A stretch of DNA of 64,000 bases from NCBI RefSeq assembly GCF_022751215.1, contig NZ_JAICDG010000009.1, positions 84,815 to 148,814 on the forward strand, given 5' to 3'. The notes under the pieces are model-generated. The model was not told the origin of the DNA. It saw nothing but the letters and a program-made list of their open reading frames with translations, and searched no databases. This document shows positions 36,011-43,839 of this stretch, piece by piece. This DNA is from Actinomadura terrae (GTDB lineage Bacteria; Actinomycetota; Actinomycetes; Streptosporangiales; Streptosporangiaceae). The stretch's first letter is position 1. Each line of letters starts with the position of its first letter. The translations under genes were made by a program, and so were the position numbers.

Positions 36011-37096
36011 ATGGGGCAGCGGGTGCGCGGGGTCGTCGCGCCGGGACGGGGCGAGCCGGTGCGGATCGAGACGGTCACGGTCCCCGATCCCGGGCCGGGC
36101 GAGGCGGTCGTCGACGTCCAGGCGTGCGGGGTCTGCCACACCGACCTGCACTACCGCGAGGGCGGCATCAACGACGAGTTCCCGTTCCTGCTGGGGCACG
36201 AGGCCGCCGGCGTCGTCGAGTCGGTCGGCGACGGCGTCTCCGAGGTCGCGCCGGGCGACTTCGTCGTCCTGAACTGGCGGGCGGTGTGCGGGCAGTGCCG
36301 GGCGTGCGTACGCGGGCGTCCCTGGTACTGCTTCAACACGCACAACGCCGTGCAGAAGATGACGTTGGACGACGGCACCGAACTGTCCCCCGCGCTCGGC
36401 ATCGGCGCGTTCGCCGACAAGACGCTCGTCGCCGCCGGGCAGTGCACCAAGGTCGACGCCGCCGCGCGTCCGGCGGTGGCCGGGCTGCTGGGCTGCGGCG
36501 TCATGGCGGGCCTCGGCGCCGCGATCAACACCGGCGGCGTCGGACGCGGCGACTCGGTGGCGGTCATCGGCTGCGGCGGCGTCGGCTCGGCGGCGGTGCT
36601 CGGGGCGCGGCTGGCGGGCGCGGCGCGGATCATCGCGATCGACCTGGACGAGCGCAAGCTCGTGACCGCGCGGGGGCTCGGCGCCACGCACACCGTCCAC
36701 GCGAAGGACACCGACGTGGTGGCGGCCGTGCGGGAGCTGACCGGCGGGTTCGGCGTGGACGTCGCCATCGACGCGGTCGGCCGTCCGGAGACCTACGAGC
36801 AGGCGTTCTACGCGCGCGACCTCGCCGGGACGGTCGTGCTCGTCGGCGTCCCCACCCCGGAGATGAGGCTGGAGCTCCCGCTGCTGGACGTGTTCGGGCG
36901 CGGCGGATCGCTCAAGTCGTCCTGGTACGGGGACTGCCTGCCGTCCCGCGACTTCCCCATGCTCATCGACCTCCACCTCCAGGGGCGGCTCGACCTCGAC
37001 GCGTTCGTGTCCGAGACGATCGCGCTGGACGGTGTGGAAGCCGCGTTCGAGAAGATGCACCACGGCGACGTGCTCCGCTCGGTGGTGGTCCTGTGA
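36011..37096 (+). CDS. mscR: S-(hydroxymethyl)mycothiol dehydrogenase
   Basis: Zinc- and NAD-dependent medium-chain dehydrogenase that oxidises the mycothiol adduct of formaldehyde to S-formylmycothiol. The 361 residues have the catalytic zinc ligands (CGVCHTDLHY, LGHEAAG), the structural zinc cluster CGQCRACVRGRPWYC and the NAD fold VAVIGCGGVGSAAVLGARLA. TATAGGGT at 35971 may be its -10. Its TGA overlaps the next gene's GTG; that gene is an MBL hydrolase, the usual partner thought to complete detoxification. Confidence 0.93.
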   Translation: MGQRVRGVVAPGRGEPVRIETVTVPDPGPGEAVVDVQACGVCHTDLHYREGGINDEFPFLLGHEAAGVVESVGDGVSEVAPGDFVVLNWRAVCGQCRACVRGRPWYCFNTHNAVQKMTLDDGTELSPALGIGAFADKTLVAAGQCTKVDAAARPAVAGLLGCGVMAGLGAAINTGGVGRGDSVAVIGCGGVGSAAVLGARLAGAARIIAIDLDERKLVTARGLGATHTVHAKDTDVVAAVRELTGGFGVDVAIDAVGRPETYEQAFYARDLAGTVVLVGVPTPEMRLELPLLDVFGRGGSLKSSWYGDCLPSRDFPMLIDLHLQGRLDLDAFVSETIALDGVEAAFEKMHHGDVLRSVVVL

Positions 37097-37722
37097 CGGC
37101 GCGCGTCGACCATCTCGTCACCTCCGGGACGTTCTCGCTGGACGGCGGCACCTGGGAGGTCGACAACAACGTCTGGATCGTCGGGGACGACGCGGAGGCC
37201 GTCGTCATCGACGCCGCGCACGACGCGGACGCGATCGCGGCGGCGGTGGGCGGGCGGCGGCTCGTGGCGATCGTGTCCACCCACGGCCACGACGACCACA
37301 TCGACGCGGCGCCCGCGCTGGCGGCGGCCACCGGAGCGCCCGTCCTGCTGCACCCGGACGACCTGATGCTGTGGAGGCAACGGCACCCCGGCACCGAGCC
37401 GGACGGCGAGCTGTCCGACGGGCAGGCCGTCACCGTGGCGGGGACGGCGCTGACCGTCCTGCACACGCCGGGGCACAGTCCGGGCGCGGTGTGCCTGCAC
37501 GCCCCGGCCCTCGGGACCGTCTTCTCCGGCGACACCCTCTTCAGCGGCGGACCGGGCGCCACCGGCCGCTCCTTCTCCGACTTCCCGACGATCATCACCT
37601 CGATCCGGGAGCGGCTGCTGACGCTGCCGCCGGACACCGTCGTCCGCACCGGGCACGGCGACTCCACGACGATCGGCGCGGAGGCCCCGCACCTGGAGGA
37701 GTGGATCGCCCGAGGCCACTGA
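37093..37722 (+). CDS. MBL-fold metallo-hydrolase coupled to mscR
   Basis: A 209-residue glyoxalase II-like hydrolase: EVDNNVWIVGDDAEAVVID, STHGHDDHIDAAPALA (metal motif), LHTPGHSPGAVCLHA, FSGDTLFSGGPGATG and VRTGHGDSTTIG. The GTG start shares four bases with the mscR stop (GTGA), so the proteins are made together. By context it probably hydrolyses S-formylmycothiol to formate and mycothiol; that is inference. The last codon and stop form the first unit of a 17-bp tandem array. Confidence 0.92.
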   Translation: MTARVDHLVTSGTFSLDGGTWEVDNNVWIVGDDAEAVVIDAAHDADAIAAAVGGRRLVAIVSTHGHDDHIDAAPALAAATGAPVLLHPDDLMLWRQRHPGTEPDGELSDGQAVTVAGTALTVLHTPGHSPGAVCLHAPALGTVFSGDTLFSGGPGATGRSFSDFPTIITSIRERLLTLPPDTVVRTGHGDSTTIGAEAPHLEEWIARGH

Positions 37723-37885
37723 GCAAACGGGCCACCGAGCGAGCGGGGCCACTGAGCAAACGGGGCCACCGGGCGAGCGGGGCCACTGAGCGTCCCGGAG
37801 CACCGGGCGAACTCGGGACACTGAGGTGTCGGGGGCGCCAGGCGTTCGGGGCCACCGAGCGATCGGGCCGTCCGGGCGCCGCGGG
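37714..37885. repeat. 17-bp tandem array starting at a stop codon (about 10 units)
   Basis: Ten units of 17-18 bp follow each other from 37714, with consensus GCCACTGAGCGAACGGG. The first (GGCCACTGAGCAAACGG) contains the TGA of the MBL gene. Units 3 and 5 repeat the CACTGAGC core exactly, while others carry CACCGAGC or CACCGGGC. The array fills the gap up to the next gene's -10 (TAGGGT, 37892). Confidence 0.85.
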
Positions 37886-37935
37886 CCGCGATAGGGTCCG
37901 CGGTGAGCCGGCGCACGGCGAGCGAGAGGGGTGCG

Positions 37936-38733
37936 ATGCGGCGCAGAGCACCGGTCGCCCTCCCCTACGCGGCGTCGGCGTGCGCGTTACTGCTGGGTGC
38001 GGCGTTGGCGGGGTGCGGGGAGAGCGCCGCGGGATCGTCGGGCGCGCTGGACGTGCCGCCCCCGGCGGCCACCCAGGTCCCGGCCGTCCCGGGAACGCCC
38101 AGCACCGGAACGCCCAGCGGCAGCGCGCCCGCCGCCGCGCCGACGGCGGAGGCCGGCGTCCCGGAGAAGCGGCCCCTCGGGCGGCCCGGCAAATGGCGCA
38201 TCACCACCTACTACACGGCCTCGCAGAGCCTGTACCGGGGCAAGGCGAAGGCGGTGCGCGGCTGCCTGAAGTTCCACTGCTCGCACGGGAAGGACCCCCT
38301 CGGCTCCTACCCGGAGGACTTCCTCAAGGTGATCCAGACGGAGGGCAGCGGGCACCTCACCTCCGGGCCGCAGAAGGGCCGGTACCTGAACTGGTCGTCC
38401 AGCGTCGGGTTCTGGCTGGACGACACGACCCGCGACTCGGCGGGCCGTCCGCTGCGGGCCTGGACGTCGGCGGCGGCCGACCGGTTGGTGCTCGCGCGCG
38501 GGCAGCGGTTCGCGATCGTCGGATGCGGGCGGGACGGCAACGGACGTCCCGTCGAGGCGCCGGTGTGCCGGAGGTTCCGCGCGGCGCGCTGGACGGTCAC
38601 CGACCTGTTCCGCCCGGGCTACGGCGGCGAGTACCACGCCGACGTCTACATCGGCGAGGAGCACGGGACGCGGCTGGCCGACTCGCCGTTCTACACGACG
38701 CTGCGGGGCGCCACACTCGCCGGGGTGCGGTGA
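37936..38733 (+). CDS. Putative secreted lipoprotein of unknown function
   Basis: A 265-residue protein with a lipoprotein signal (ASACALLLGAALAGCGES), a Pro/Ala/Thr-rich linker (residues about 33-80) and a C-terminal domain with four cysteines (GCLKFHC; VGCGRDGNG; PVCRRF). It also carries YYTASQSLYRG, GKDPLGSYPEDFLKVIQTEG, RFAIVGCG and YGGEYHADVYIGEEHGTRL. The pattern suggests a double-psi beta-barrel '3D'-like domain, with low certainty. ATG at 37936 has GAGAGGGG upstream; GATAGGGT at 37890 may be its -10. Confidence 0.7.
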   Translation: MRRRAPVALPYAASACALLLGAALAGCGESAAGSSGALDVPPPAATQVPAVPGTPSTGTPSGSAPAAAPTAEAGVPEKRPLGRPGKWRITTYYTASQSLYRGKAKAVRGCLKFHCSHGKDPLGSYPEDFLKVIQTEGSGHLTSGPQKGRYLNWSSSVGFWLDDTTRDSAGRPLRAWTSAAADRLVLARGQRFAIVGCGRDGNGRPVEAPVCRRFRAARWTVTDLFRPGYGGEYHADVYIGEEHGTRLADSPFYTTLRGATLAGVR

Positions 38734-38782
38734 CGCGAACCGCCGTCCGGTCGCGCCCCTCGCCGACCGCGCCTCTCACCGA

Positions 38783-39277
38783 TCATGTCCGGATGGGGTC
38801 CAGCAGGCGGTGCGGGGAGAGCAGCGCGACGCTGACCGGGTCGTCCCGGTAGCGCACGCCGGGCACGGCGTGGATCTCGATGTCCTCGACGGGGACGGTG
38901 CGGCCGCAGGACGGGCAGGAGCCGTCCGCCGCCACGGTCGTGCCGCAGTCCACGTGGACGAAGGTGCGGTACACCTCGGGCGACAGGTGGTCCTCGGCCC
39001 ACCGGACGAGGGTGTGCACGACGGGGAACAGCTCCTTGCCCATGTCGGTGAGGACGTAGTCGTGCCCCTCCTTGGCCAGGACGCCGTGCTCCACGAGCAG
39101 CTGGAGCCGCCCGGACAGCACCGCGCGGGGGATGTCGAGGCGGGCCAGGAAGTCGCTGAACCGCCGTACGCCGTAGATCGCGTCCCGGATGATCAGCAGC
39201 GTCCAGCGCTCGCCCACGACCTCCAGCGCGCGGGCGAGCGAGCAGTCCTGTGCCGCGTAGTCCTTGCCGAGTGCCAT
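38783..39277 (-). CDS. HxlR family winged-helix regulator with C-terminal zinc ribbon
   Basis: A 164-residue regulator. The HxlR winged helix reads CSLARALEVVGERWTLLIIR, AIYGVRRFSDFLARLDIPRA and VLSGRLQLLVEHGVLAKEG. The tail has a two-CxxC-like element (DCGTTVAADGSCPSCGR) that looks like a rubredoxin-type zinc ribbon. It is divergent from an MFS exporter, with two similar operator-like repeats between them, so it probably represses the exporter and itself. Confidence 0.93.
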   Translation of the reverse strand: MALGKDYAAQDCSLARALEVVGERWTLLIIRDAIYGVRRFSDFLARLDIPRAVLSGRLQLLVEHGVLAKEGHDYVLTDMGKELFPVVHTLVRWAEDHLSPEVYRTFVHVDCGTTVAADGSCPSCGRTVPVEDIEIHAVPGVRYRDDPVSVALLSPHRLLDPIRT

Positions 39278-39301
39278 GTACGCCACACTACCGCCCGGAA
39301 G

Positions 39302-39357
39302 GTTCATTGACCGAACCAGGCGTGCTACGGTCGCCCCATTGAGTTCAATCACTGAAC
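39302..39357. promoter_or_regulatory. Two operator-like repeats in the HxlR/MFS divergent region
   Basis: GTTCATTGACCGAAC (39302-39316) and GTTCAATCACTGAAC (39343-39357) share the pattern GTTCA-5-GAAC/TGAAC as imperfect palindromes 41 bp apart. One lies next to each gene's start, the expected arrangement for a divergent repressor. Confidence 0.7.
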
Positions 39358-39375
39358 TGTACCTGGGGAGACCGC

Positions 39376-40758
39376 ATGACGACTCTGGCGACCGCTCGCG
39401 CCGGGCAGCGCGCACCGGGCTCCACCGCCGCGCTGGCCGTGCCCGCCGCCGCGACGCTGCTGGCGCTGATGAACTACACCGCGCCGATGGCGACGCTGAC
39501 GGAGACCGCGCACGGCCTGGCCGCGGGCGGGACGGCCCAGATCTGGCTGATGAGCTCGATCAGCCTCGGCCTCGCGGCGGCGCTGCTGGCCATCGGCAGC
39601 CTCGCCGACGACCACGGGCGCCGGCGGGTGTTCGCGGGCGGCGCGGTCGCGCTCGCCGTCTCCAGCGTCGCCTGCGGGTTGGCGCCCAACGCGCTCGTCT
39701 TCGTGGCCGGACGGATCGTCCAGGGCGCGGCGAGCGCGGCGCTGCTGGCGACCGGCCTCGGCATCATCGCCGCCACGTTCGAGGCGGGACCGCGCCGCGC
39801 GCACGCCACCGGGGTCTGGGGCGCGATGCTCGGGCTCGGCATCGCGCTCGGCCCGATCGCGGCCGCCGCGACGACCTCGGCGGGGAACTGGCGGGTCTGG
39901 TACTGGCTCGCCGCCGCCGCGTCGGTGGCCCTGGCCGTGGCGGCCCGGTCGCTGGGCGAGTCCCGCGCCGACCGTCCGCGCGGGCTGGACCTGCCGGGCC
40001 TCACCACCATGAGCCTCGGGATCGCGGCGCTGGTCGCGGCGATCACCTGGGGCCGGGTCGGCTGGACGCGTCCGGGCGTCCTCGCGCTGTTCGCGGCGGC
40101 GGCCGTGCTGCTGGCCGCGTTCGCCGCGGTCGAGGCGCGGCGCCGGGAGCCGATGCTCGACCTCGGGCTGCTGCGGCACCGGCCGTTCCTGCTGTCGATC
40201 TCGGGCGCGCTGATCACCGGGCTCGCGGTGATCGGGGTCATGAGCTACCTCGCGACGATGATGACGCTGGTGCTCGGGCTGTCCACGCTGGCCTCGGCGC
40301 TGGTGCTGGCGATCTGGTCCGGGCTGTCGTTCGTCACGGCACTGCAAGCACGGCGGCTGCCCGGACGGCTGCCCGCCGGACGGCTGCTCGGCGCCGGGCT
40401 GGCGCTGAGCGCGGTGGGCGAGTTCGCGATGCTCGGGCTCGCCCCGGACTCGCACTGGTGGCGGCTCGTCCCCGGGCTGGTGGTGTCGGGCGCGGGCAGC
40501 GGCCTCGCCAACGCGATGCTCGCCCGGGTGGCGGTCGACAGCGTCCCCGCCGACCGCGCCGGCATGGGCTCGGGCGCGAACAACACCGCCCGCTACCTCG
40601 GCGCGTCGGTGGGCGTCGCGATCGTCGGCGCGATCGCCACCGGCTCGGGCTCCGCACCGTCCGCACTCGCGCACGGCACGAACATCGCCATGCTCGCCTC
40701 GGCAGTCGTCGCCCTACTGGGCGCCGCCCTAGCCGCCACCCTCTCCACCCCCCACTGA
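39376..40758 (+). CDS. MFS transporter (DHA-like, 12-14 TM)
   Basis: A 460-residue membrane protein: AALAVPAAATLLALMNYTAP, the first-loop IGSLADDHGRRRVFAGGAVA (MFS motif A), RIVQGAASAALLATGLGIIA (motif B-like), GVWGAMLGLGIALGPIAAAA (motif C-like antiporter signature) and a second half ending VGVAIVGAIATGSGSAPSAL. Motif C suggests proton-driven drug or metabolite export. Controlled by the divergent HxlR regulator. Confidence 0.92.
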   Translation: MTTLATARAGQRAPGSTAALAVPAAATLLALMNYTAPMATLTETAHGLAAGGTAQIWLMSSISLGLAAALLAIGSLADDHGRRRVFAGGAVALAVSSVACGLAPNALVFVAGRIVQGAASAALLATGLGIIAATFEAGPRRAHATGVWGAMLGLGIALGPIAAAATTSAGNWRVWYWLAAAASVALAVAARSLGESRADRPRGLDLPGLTTMSLGIAALVAAITWGRVGWTRPGVLALFAAAAVLLAAFAAVEARRREPMLDLGLLRHRPFLLSISGALITGLAVIGVMSYLATMMTLVLGLSTLASALVLAIWSGLSFVTALQARRLPGRLPAGRLLGAGLALSAVGEFAMLGLAPDSHWWRLVPGLVVSGAGSGLANAMLARVAVDSVPADRAGMGSGANNTARYLGASVGVAIVGAIATGSGSAPSALAHGTNIAMLASAVVALLGAALAATLSTPH

Positions 40759-40927
40759 GCAGCCCCACGGCCGCCCGCCCAAGAACCACACCCCCGCCCC
40801 CGCCGGTCCCGACACGCGTGACATCCAGCCCAAATCGCGTGGCGCGGCGCCCTCTCGGATGACTACCTCTTGAGGAGTATGTGGCGGATCGTCCCGGGGG
40901 GTGACGCGGGCGGCGGCCGCGGTTGCC

Positions 40928-40933
40928 TATAAC
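40928..40933 (+). promoter_or_regulatory. -10 element of a leaderless gene
   Basis: TATAAC ends six bases before the ATG at 40940, so the transcript would start at the start codon itself. Confidence 0.6.
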
Positions 40934-40939
40934 CGAGTC

Positions 40940-41302
40940 ATGACGATTCCGCGCCCGGCCCGGGATGACCTGAAGGCGGCCATGGCGGCCCGCCGAGAGC
41001 TGGGGCCCGACTACGACGAGGCCTTCCTCGACTCCGTCGTGGACCGCATCGAGGAGACGCTGGCCCCCCGCCCGCCTCGCTTCCCGGTGGCGGCCCCCGC
41101 GCCGCGCCGCGCGAACCCCAAGTCGCGCGGGGAGGTCGGCGAGCGCGACCACAGCCTTGCGCTCGCGGTGCTCTCGCTGCTGGCCGCGATCCCGCTCAGC
41201 GCGATCTCGGTGATCAATGGCGGGCTGCCGGCCCTGATGTTCGTCCTGACGATGATCGTGATACTCAACATCACCTACATGTTCCGGCCCCGCCGCGACT
41301 GA
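40940..41302 (+). CDS. Small two-helix membrane protein of unknown function
   Basis: A 120-residue protein: a soluble N-terminal half (DLKAAMAARRELGPDYDEAF, LDSVVDRIEETLAPRPP) followed by two membrane helices (LALAVLSLLAAIPLSAISVI and LPALMFVLTMIVILNITYMF) and a basic end. The acidic helical start followed by two TM helices is a common layout in actinobacterial small membrane proteins of unknown role. The ATG at 40940 is supported by TATAAC six bases upstream; the longer frame has no ribosome binding site. Confidence 0.75.
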   Translation: MTIPRPARDDLKAAMAARRELGPDYDEAFLDSVVDRIEETLAPRPPRFPVAAPAPRRANPKSRGEVGERDHSLALAVLSLLAAIPLSAISVINGGLPALMFVLTMIVILNITYMFRPRRD

Positions 41303-41380
41303 ACCGCCCCGGACCCCTCGGCGCGCGGCACCGGGTGCGACGCGGGCGACGGGCTTGGGGGCGCGGGGTAGGCGGCGGGG

Positions 41381-43675
41381 TCAGCTGCTTGGTTCGGGGT
41401 CGCGGGGGAGGCCGAGCAGGCGCTCGCCGATGATGTTGAGCTGGACCTCGGTGGTGCCGCCGTAGATCGTCATCGCGCGGCCGAACAGCATGGCACGGGC
41501 GAGCGGGCCGCTCTCGGCCGACGGTCGCTCGGTGGCGGCGGCCGCGCCCTGGGCCGCCCAGCAGTGGTCGGCGACGTCCTGGTTGAACTGGACGCCGAGC
41601 AGTTTGCGGACGCTGGCCTCCGCGCCGGGCGCCACGCCGTTGAGACGCTTGAGCGTGCCGCGCAGCGCGAGCAGGTCGATCGCCTGGCCGCGCGCGACGA
41701 GCCGGCCGGCCTCGGTGAGGGCGACCGCGTCCAGGTACCGGCCCTTGAGGAAGGCCAGCAGCTCGGGGACGCCCATGCCGAGCCCGCCGCCGGTCGACAG
41801 CGTCACCCGCTCGTCCGACAGCGTGTCGCGGGCCACCCGCCAGCCCTGGCCGACCTGCCCGACGACCTGCTCGTCGGGGACGAAGACGCCGTCGAGGAAC
41901 ACCTCGTTGAAGATGGCCTCGCCGGTCAGCTCCCTGAGCGGGCGGACGTCCACGCCCTCGGACCGCATGTCCACGAGGAAGTAGGTGATGCCCTCGTGCT
42001 TGGGCGCGTCCGGGTCGGTGCGGGCGATGCAGAACCCCCAGTCGGCGCGCCGCGCGACCGACGTCCAGACCTTCTGGCCGGTGAGCCGCCAGCCGCCCGG
42101 GACCCGCTCGGCACGCGTGGACAGCGAGGCCAGGTCCGAGCCCGCGCCCGGCTCGGAGAACAGCTGACACCACGCCATCCGCCCGCGCAGCGTCGGGCGC
42201 AGGAACCGCTCCTTCTGCTCCTCCGTCCCGTACCGGACGAGGGAGGGCACCAGCCACGCGCCGATCTTCAGGCGCGGCGGCGCGACACCGGCGGCCCGCA
42301 GCTCCTGCTGGATGAGGACCTGCTCGACCGGGTCCGCGCCGCGTCCCCACGGCCTCGGCAGGTGCGGAACGCTCCACCCGGCGTCGCCCATGCGGGCGTG
42401 CCGCGCGTCCTCGTCCTCGATCGCCGCCAGCTCGGCGACGTCCGCGCGGACGCTCTCGCGCAGCGGACCGGCCTCCTCGTCCAGCTCCAGGACGACCTCG
42501 CGGCGGCCGCCCTCCAGCGCGAGCCGGGCGACGGCGGCGGCCCAGTCGCCGGTGGGGCCGAGGAGCGCCCGCAGCGTCAGGGCGCGGCGCAGGTAGAGGT
42601 GCGCGTCGTGGTCCCAGGTGAAGCCGATGCCGCCGAGGATCTGGATGGCGTCGCGCGCGGTCCGCACGCCCGCGTCGGCGGCGACGACGGCGGACACGGC
42701 GGCGGCGAACCCTGCGGTCGGCGCGTCCTCGTCCAGTGCGCGGGCGGCGTCCCAGGCGGCGGCGCGGGCCTGCTCCAACGCGACCAGCATCCGCGCGGCC
42801 TTGTGCTTGACGCCCTGGAACTGCCCGATCGGACGGCCGAACTGCTCGCGCACCTTCGCGTACTCCGACGCGGTGGAGACGAGCCAGCCCGCGAGTCCGG
42901 CGGCCTCCGCGCCGAACAGCGCGGCGGCCAGGTCGCGGACGCGCGCGGTGGTCAGCCCGTCCAGCACTCGGCTCGCCGGGACGCGGACCCCGGACGCCTC
43001 GACGGACGCGACGCGGCGCACGCGGTCCAGACTCTCCCGGACCGGCGCCACCACCAGGTCGGCGGCGTCGACCGCGATCCACAGCTCGCCGCCCACGTTG
43101 CGCCCGGCGTGTTGGAAGTGCTGGGCGTGCTTGAGGTGCTCGGCGTGCTCGAACTGGTCGGTGTGCTTGCGGCGCTCGCTCTTCTCGGCGGGGAGGGCGA
43201 CGGGCAGGACGAGGACGTCGGCGAGCATGGCGCCGAGCACGACCCCGGCCGTGCCGGAGACGACCAGCGTGTCGCCGTCGCGGCGGGCGGTGAGGCCGCC
43301 CTCCAGCGCGACCGCGCCCGTCCGCGCCCCGCCCGCGAATCCGGGCAGCAGCTCGGCGCGGGCCTTGGCGTTGCCGGAGGCGTTCACGGCGGCGCTCGCC
43401 AGCACCGTGGGCAGGAACGGTCCAGGCGCAACCGCGCGGCCGAGCTCCTCGAGGGCGACGGCCAGCTCCAGCAGGCCGTAGCCCTGGCCGCCGTGCTCCT
43501 CGTCCAGGTGCAGGCCGAGCAGGCCCTGTTCGGCCAGGGCGGGCCAGAACGCGGGCGTGGTCTCCGCGTCGGCCTCCAGGGCGGCCCGGACGCTCACCGC
43601 CGTGACGTGGCGTTCGGCGAACCCCCGCACCGCGCCGGCGAGCGCCTCGTGTTCCTCGGTCAGGCCGATGGCCAT
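41381..43675 (-). CDS. Acyl-CoA dehydrogenase with two fused ACAD domains
   Basis: A 764-residue flavoprotein of beta-oxidation or steroid-type catabolism. The N-terminal ACAD-like half (LTEEHEALAGAVRGFAERHV; LDEEHGGQGYGLLELAVALE; YAKVREQFGRPIGQFQGVKH; IQILGGIGFTWDHDAHLYLR) is followed by a second (VEQVLIQQELRAAGVAPP; CQLFSEPGAGSDLASLSTRA; GQKVWTSVARRADWGFCIAR; MTIYGGTTEVQLNIIGERLL). Single-chain two-domain ACADs resemble FadE34/ChsE3 of Mycobacterium, which acts on steroid side chains. Around residues 167-190 is an unusual His-rich insert (HAEHLKHAQHFQHAG) from an 18-bp array. ATG at 43675 with GGAGGGGG upstream is preferred to 43708. Confidence 0.9.
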   Translation of the reverse strand: MAIGLTEEHEALAGAVRGFAERHVTAVSVRAALEADAETTPAFWPALAEQGLLGLHLDEEHGGQGYGLLELAVALEELGRAVAPGPFLPTVLASAAVNASGNAKARAELLPGFAGGARTGAVALEGGLTARRDGDTLVVSGTAGVVLGAMLADVLVLPVALPAEKSERRKHTDQFEHAEHLKHAQHFQHAGRNVGGELWIAVDAADLVVAPVRESLDRVRRVASVEASGVRVPASRVLDGLTTARVRDLAAALFGAEAAGLAGWLVSTASEYAKVREQFGRPIGQFQGVKHKAARMLVALEQARAAAWDAARALDEDAPTAGFAAAVSAVVAADAGVRTARDAIQILGGIGFTWDHDAHLYLRRALTLRALLGPTGDWAAAVARLALEGGRREVVLELDEEAGPLRESVRADVAELAAIEDEDARHARMGDAGWSVPHLPRPWGRGADPVEQVLIQQELRAAGVAPPRLKIGAWLVPSLVRYGTEEQKERFLRPTLRGRMAWCQLFSEPGAGSDLASLSTRAERVPGGWRLTGQKVWTSVARRADWGFCIARTDPDAPKHEGITYFLVDMRSEGVDVRPLRELTGEAIFNEVFLDGVFVPDEQVVGQVGQGWRVARDTLSDERVTLSTGGGLGMGVPELLAFLKGRYLDAVALTEAGRLVARGQAIDLLALRGTLKRLNGVAPGAEASVRKLLGVQFNQDVADHCWAAQGAAAATERPSAESGPLARAMLFGRAMTIYGGTTEVQLNIIGERLLGLPRDPEPSS
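43105..43176. repeat. 18-bp tandem array inside the ACAD gene (4 units)
   Basis: Four 18-bp units (CGGCGTGTTGGAAGTGCT and relatives) at 43105, 43123, 43141 and 43159, in frame, encoding the His/Glu/Gln-rich insert in the N-terminal ACAD domain. Confidence 0.82.
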
Positions 43676-43711
43676 CCGTCCCCCTCCGCAGCCCGTAGTG
43701 ACATCCATTCT

Positions 43712-43724
43712 AGAACAGGATTCT
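43712..43724. promoter_or_regulatory. Operator-like inverted repeat upstream of the ACAD gene
   Basis: AGAACAGGATTCT, arms AGAA/TTCT, inside TCTAGAACAGGATTCTGG. It resembles TetR-type operators of lipid and steroid catabolism (KstR-like sites contain AACnnGTT), but the right arm has one extra base relative to that consensus. Confidence 0.4.
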
Positions 43725-43800
43725 GGTCTGGTAGGTGCGTGGTGCCACTCTCATCCCCATAGGGAAGGGCGCGTATCAAGGGCCGCGTATCAACGGCAGC

Positions 43801-43825
43801 GGGCGCCCCTCGGTGAGGGGCGCCC
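43801..43825 (-). terminator. GC-rich hairpin after terC
   Basis: GGGCGCCCCTC and GAGGGGCGCCC form a perfect 11-bp stem with a 3-base loop, 15 bp beyond the terC stop. There is no run of T after it, so it may need Rho or act as an RNA-stabilising end. Confidence 0.65.
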
Positions 43826-43839
43826 GGGATGCAGAGGTG

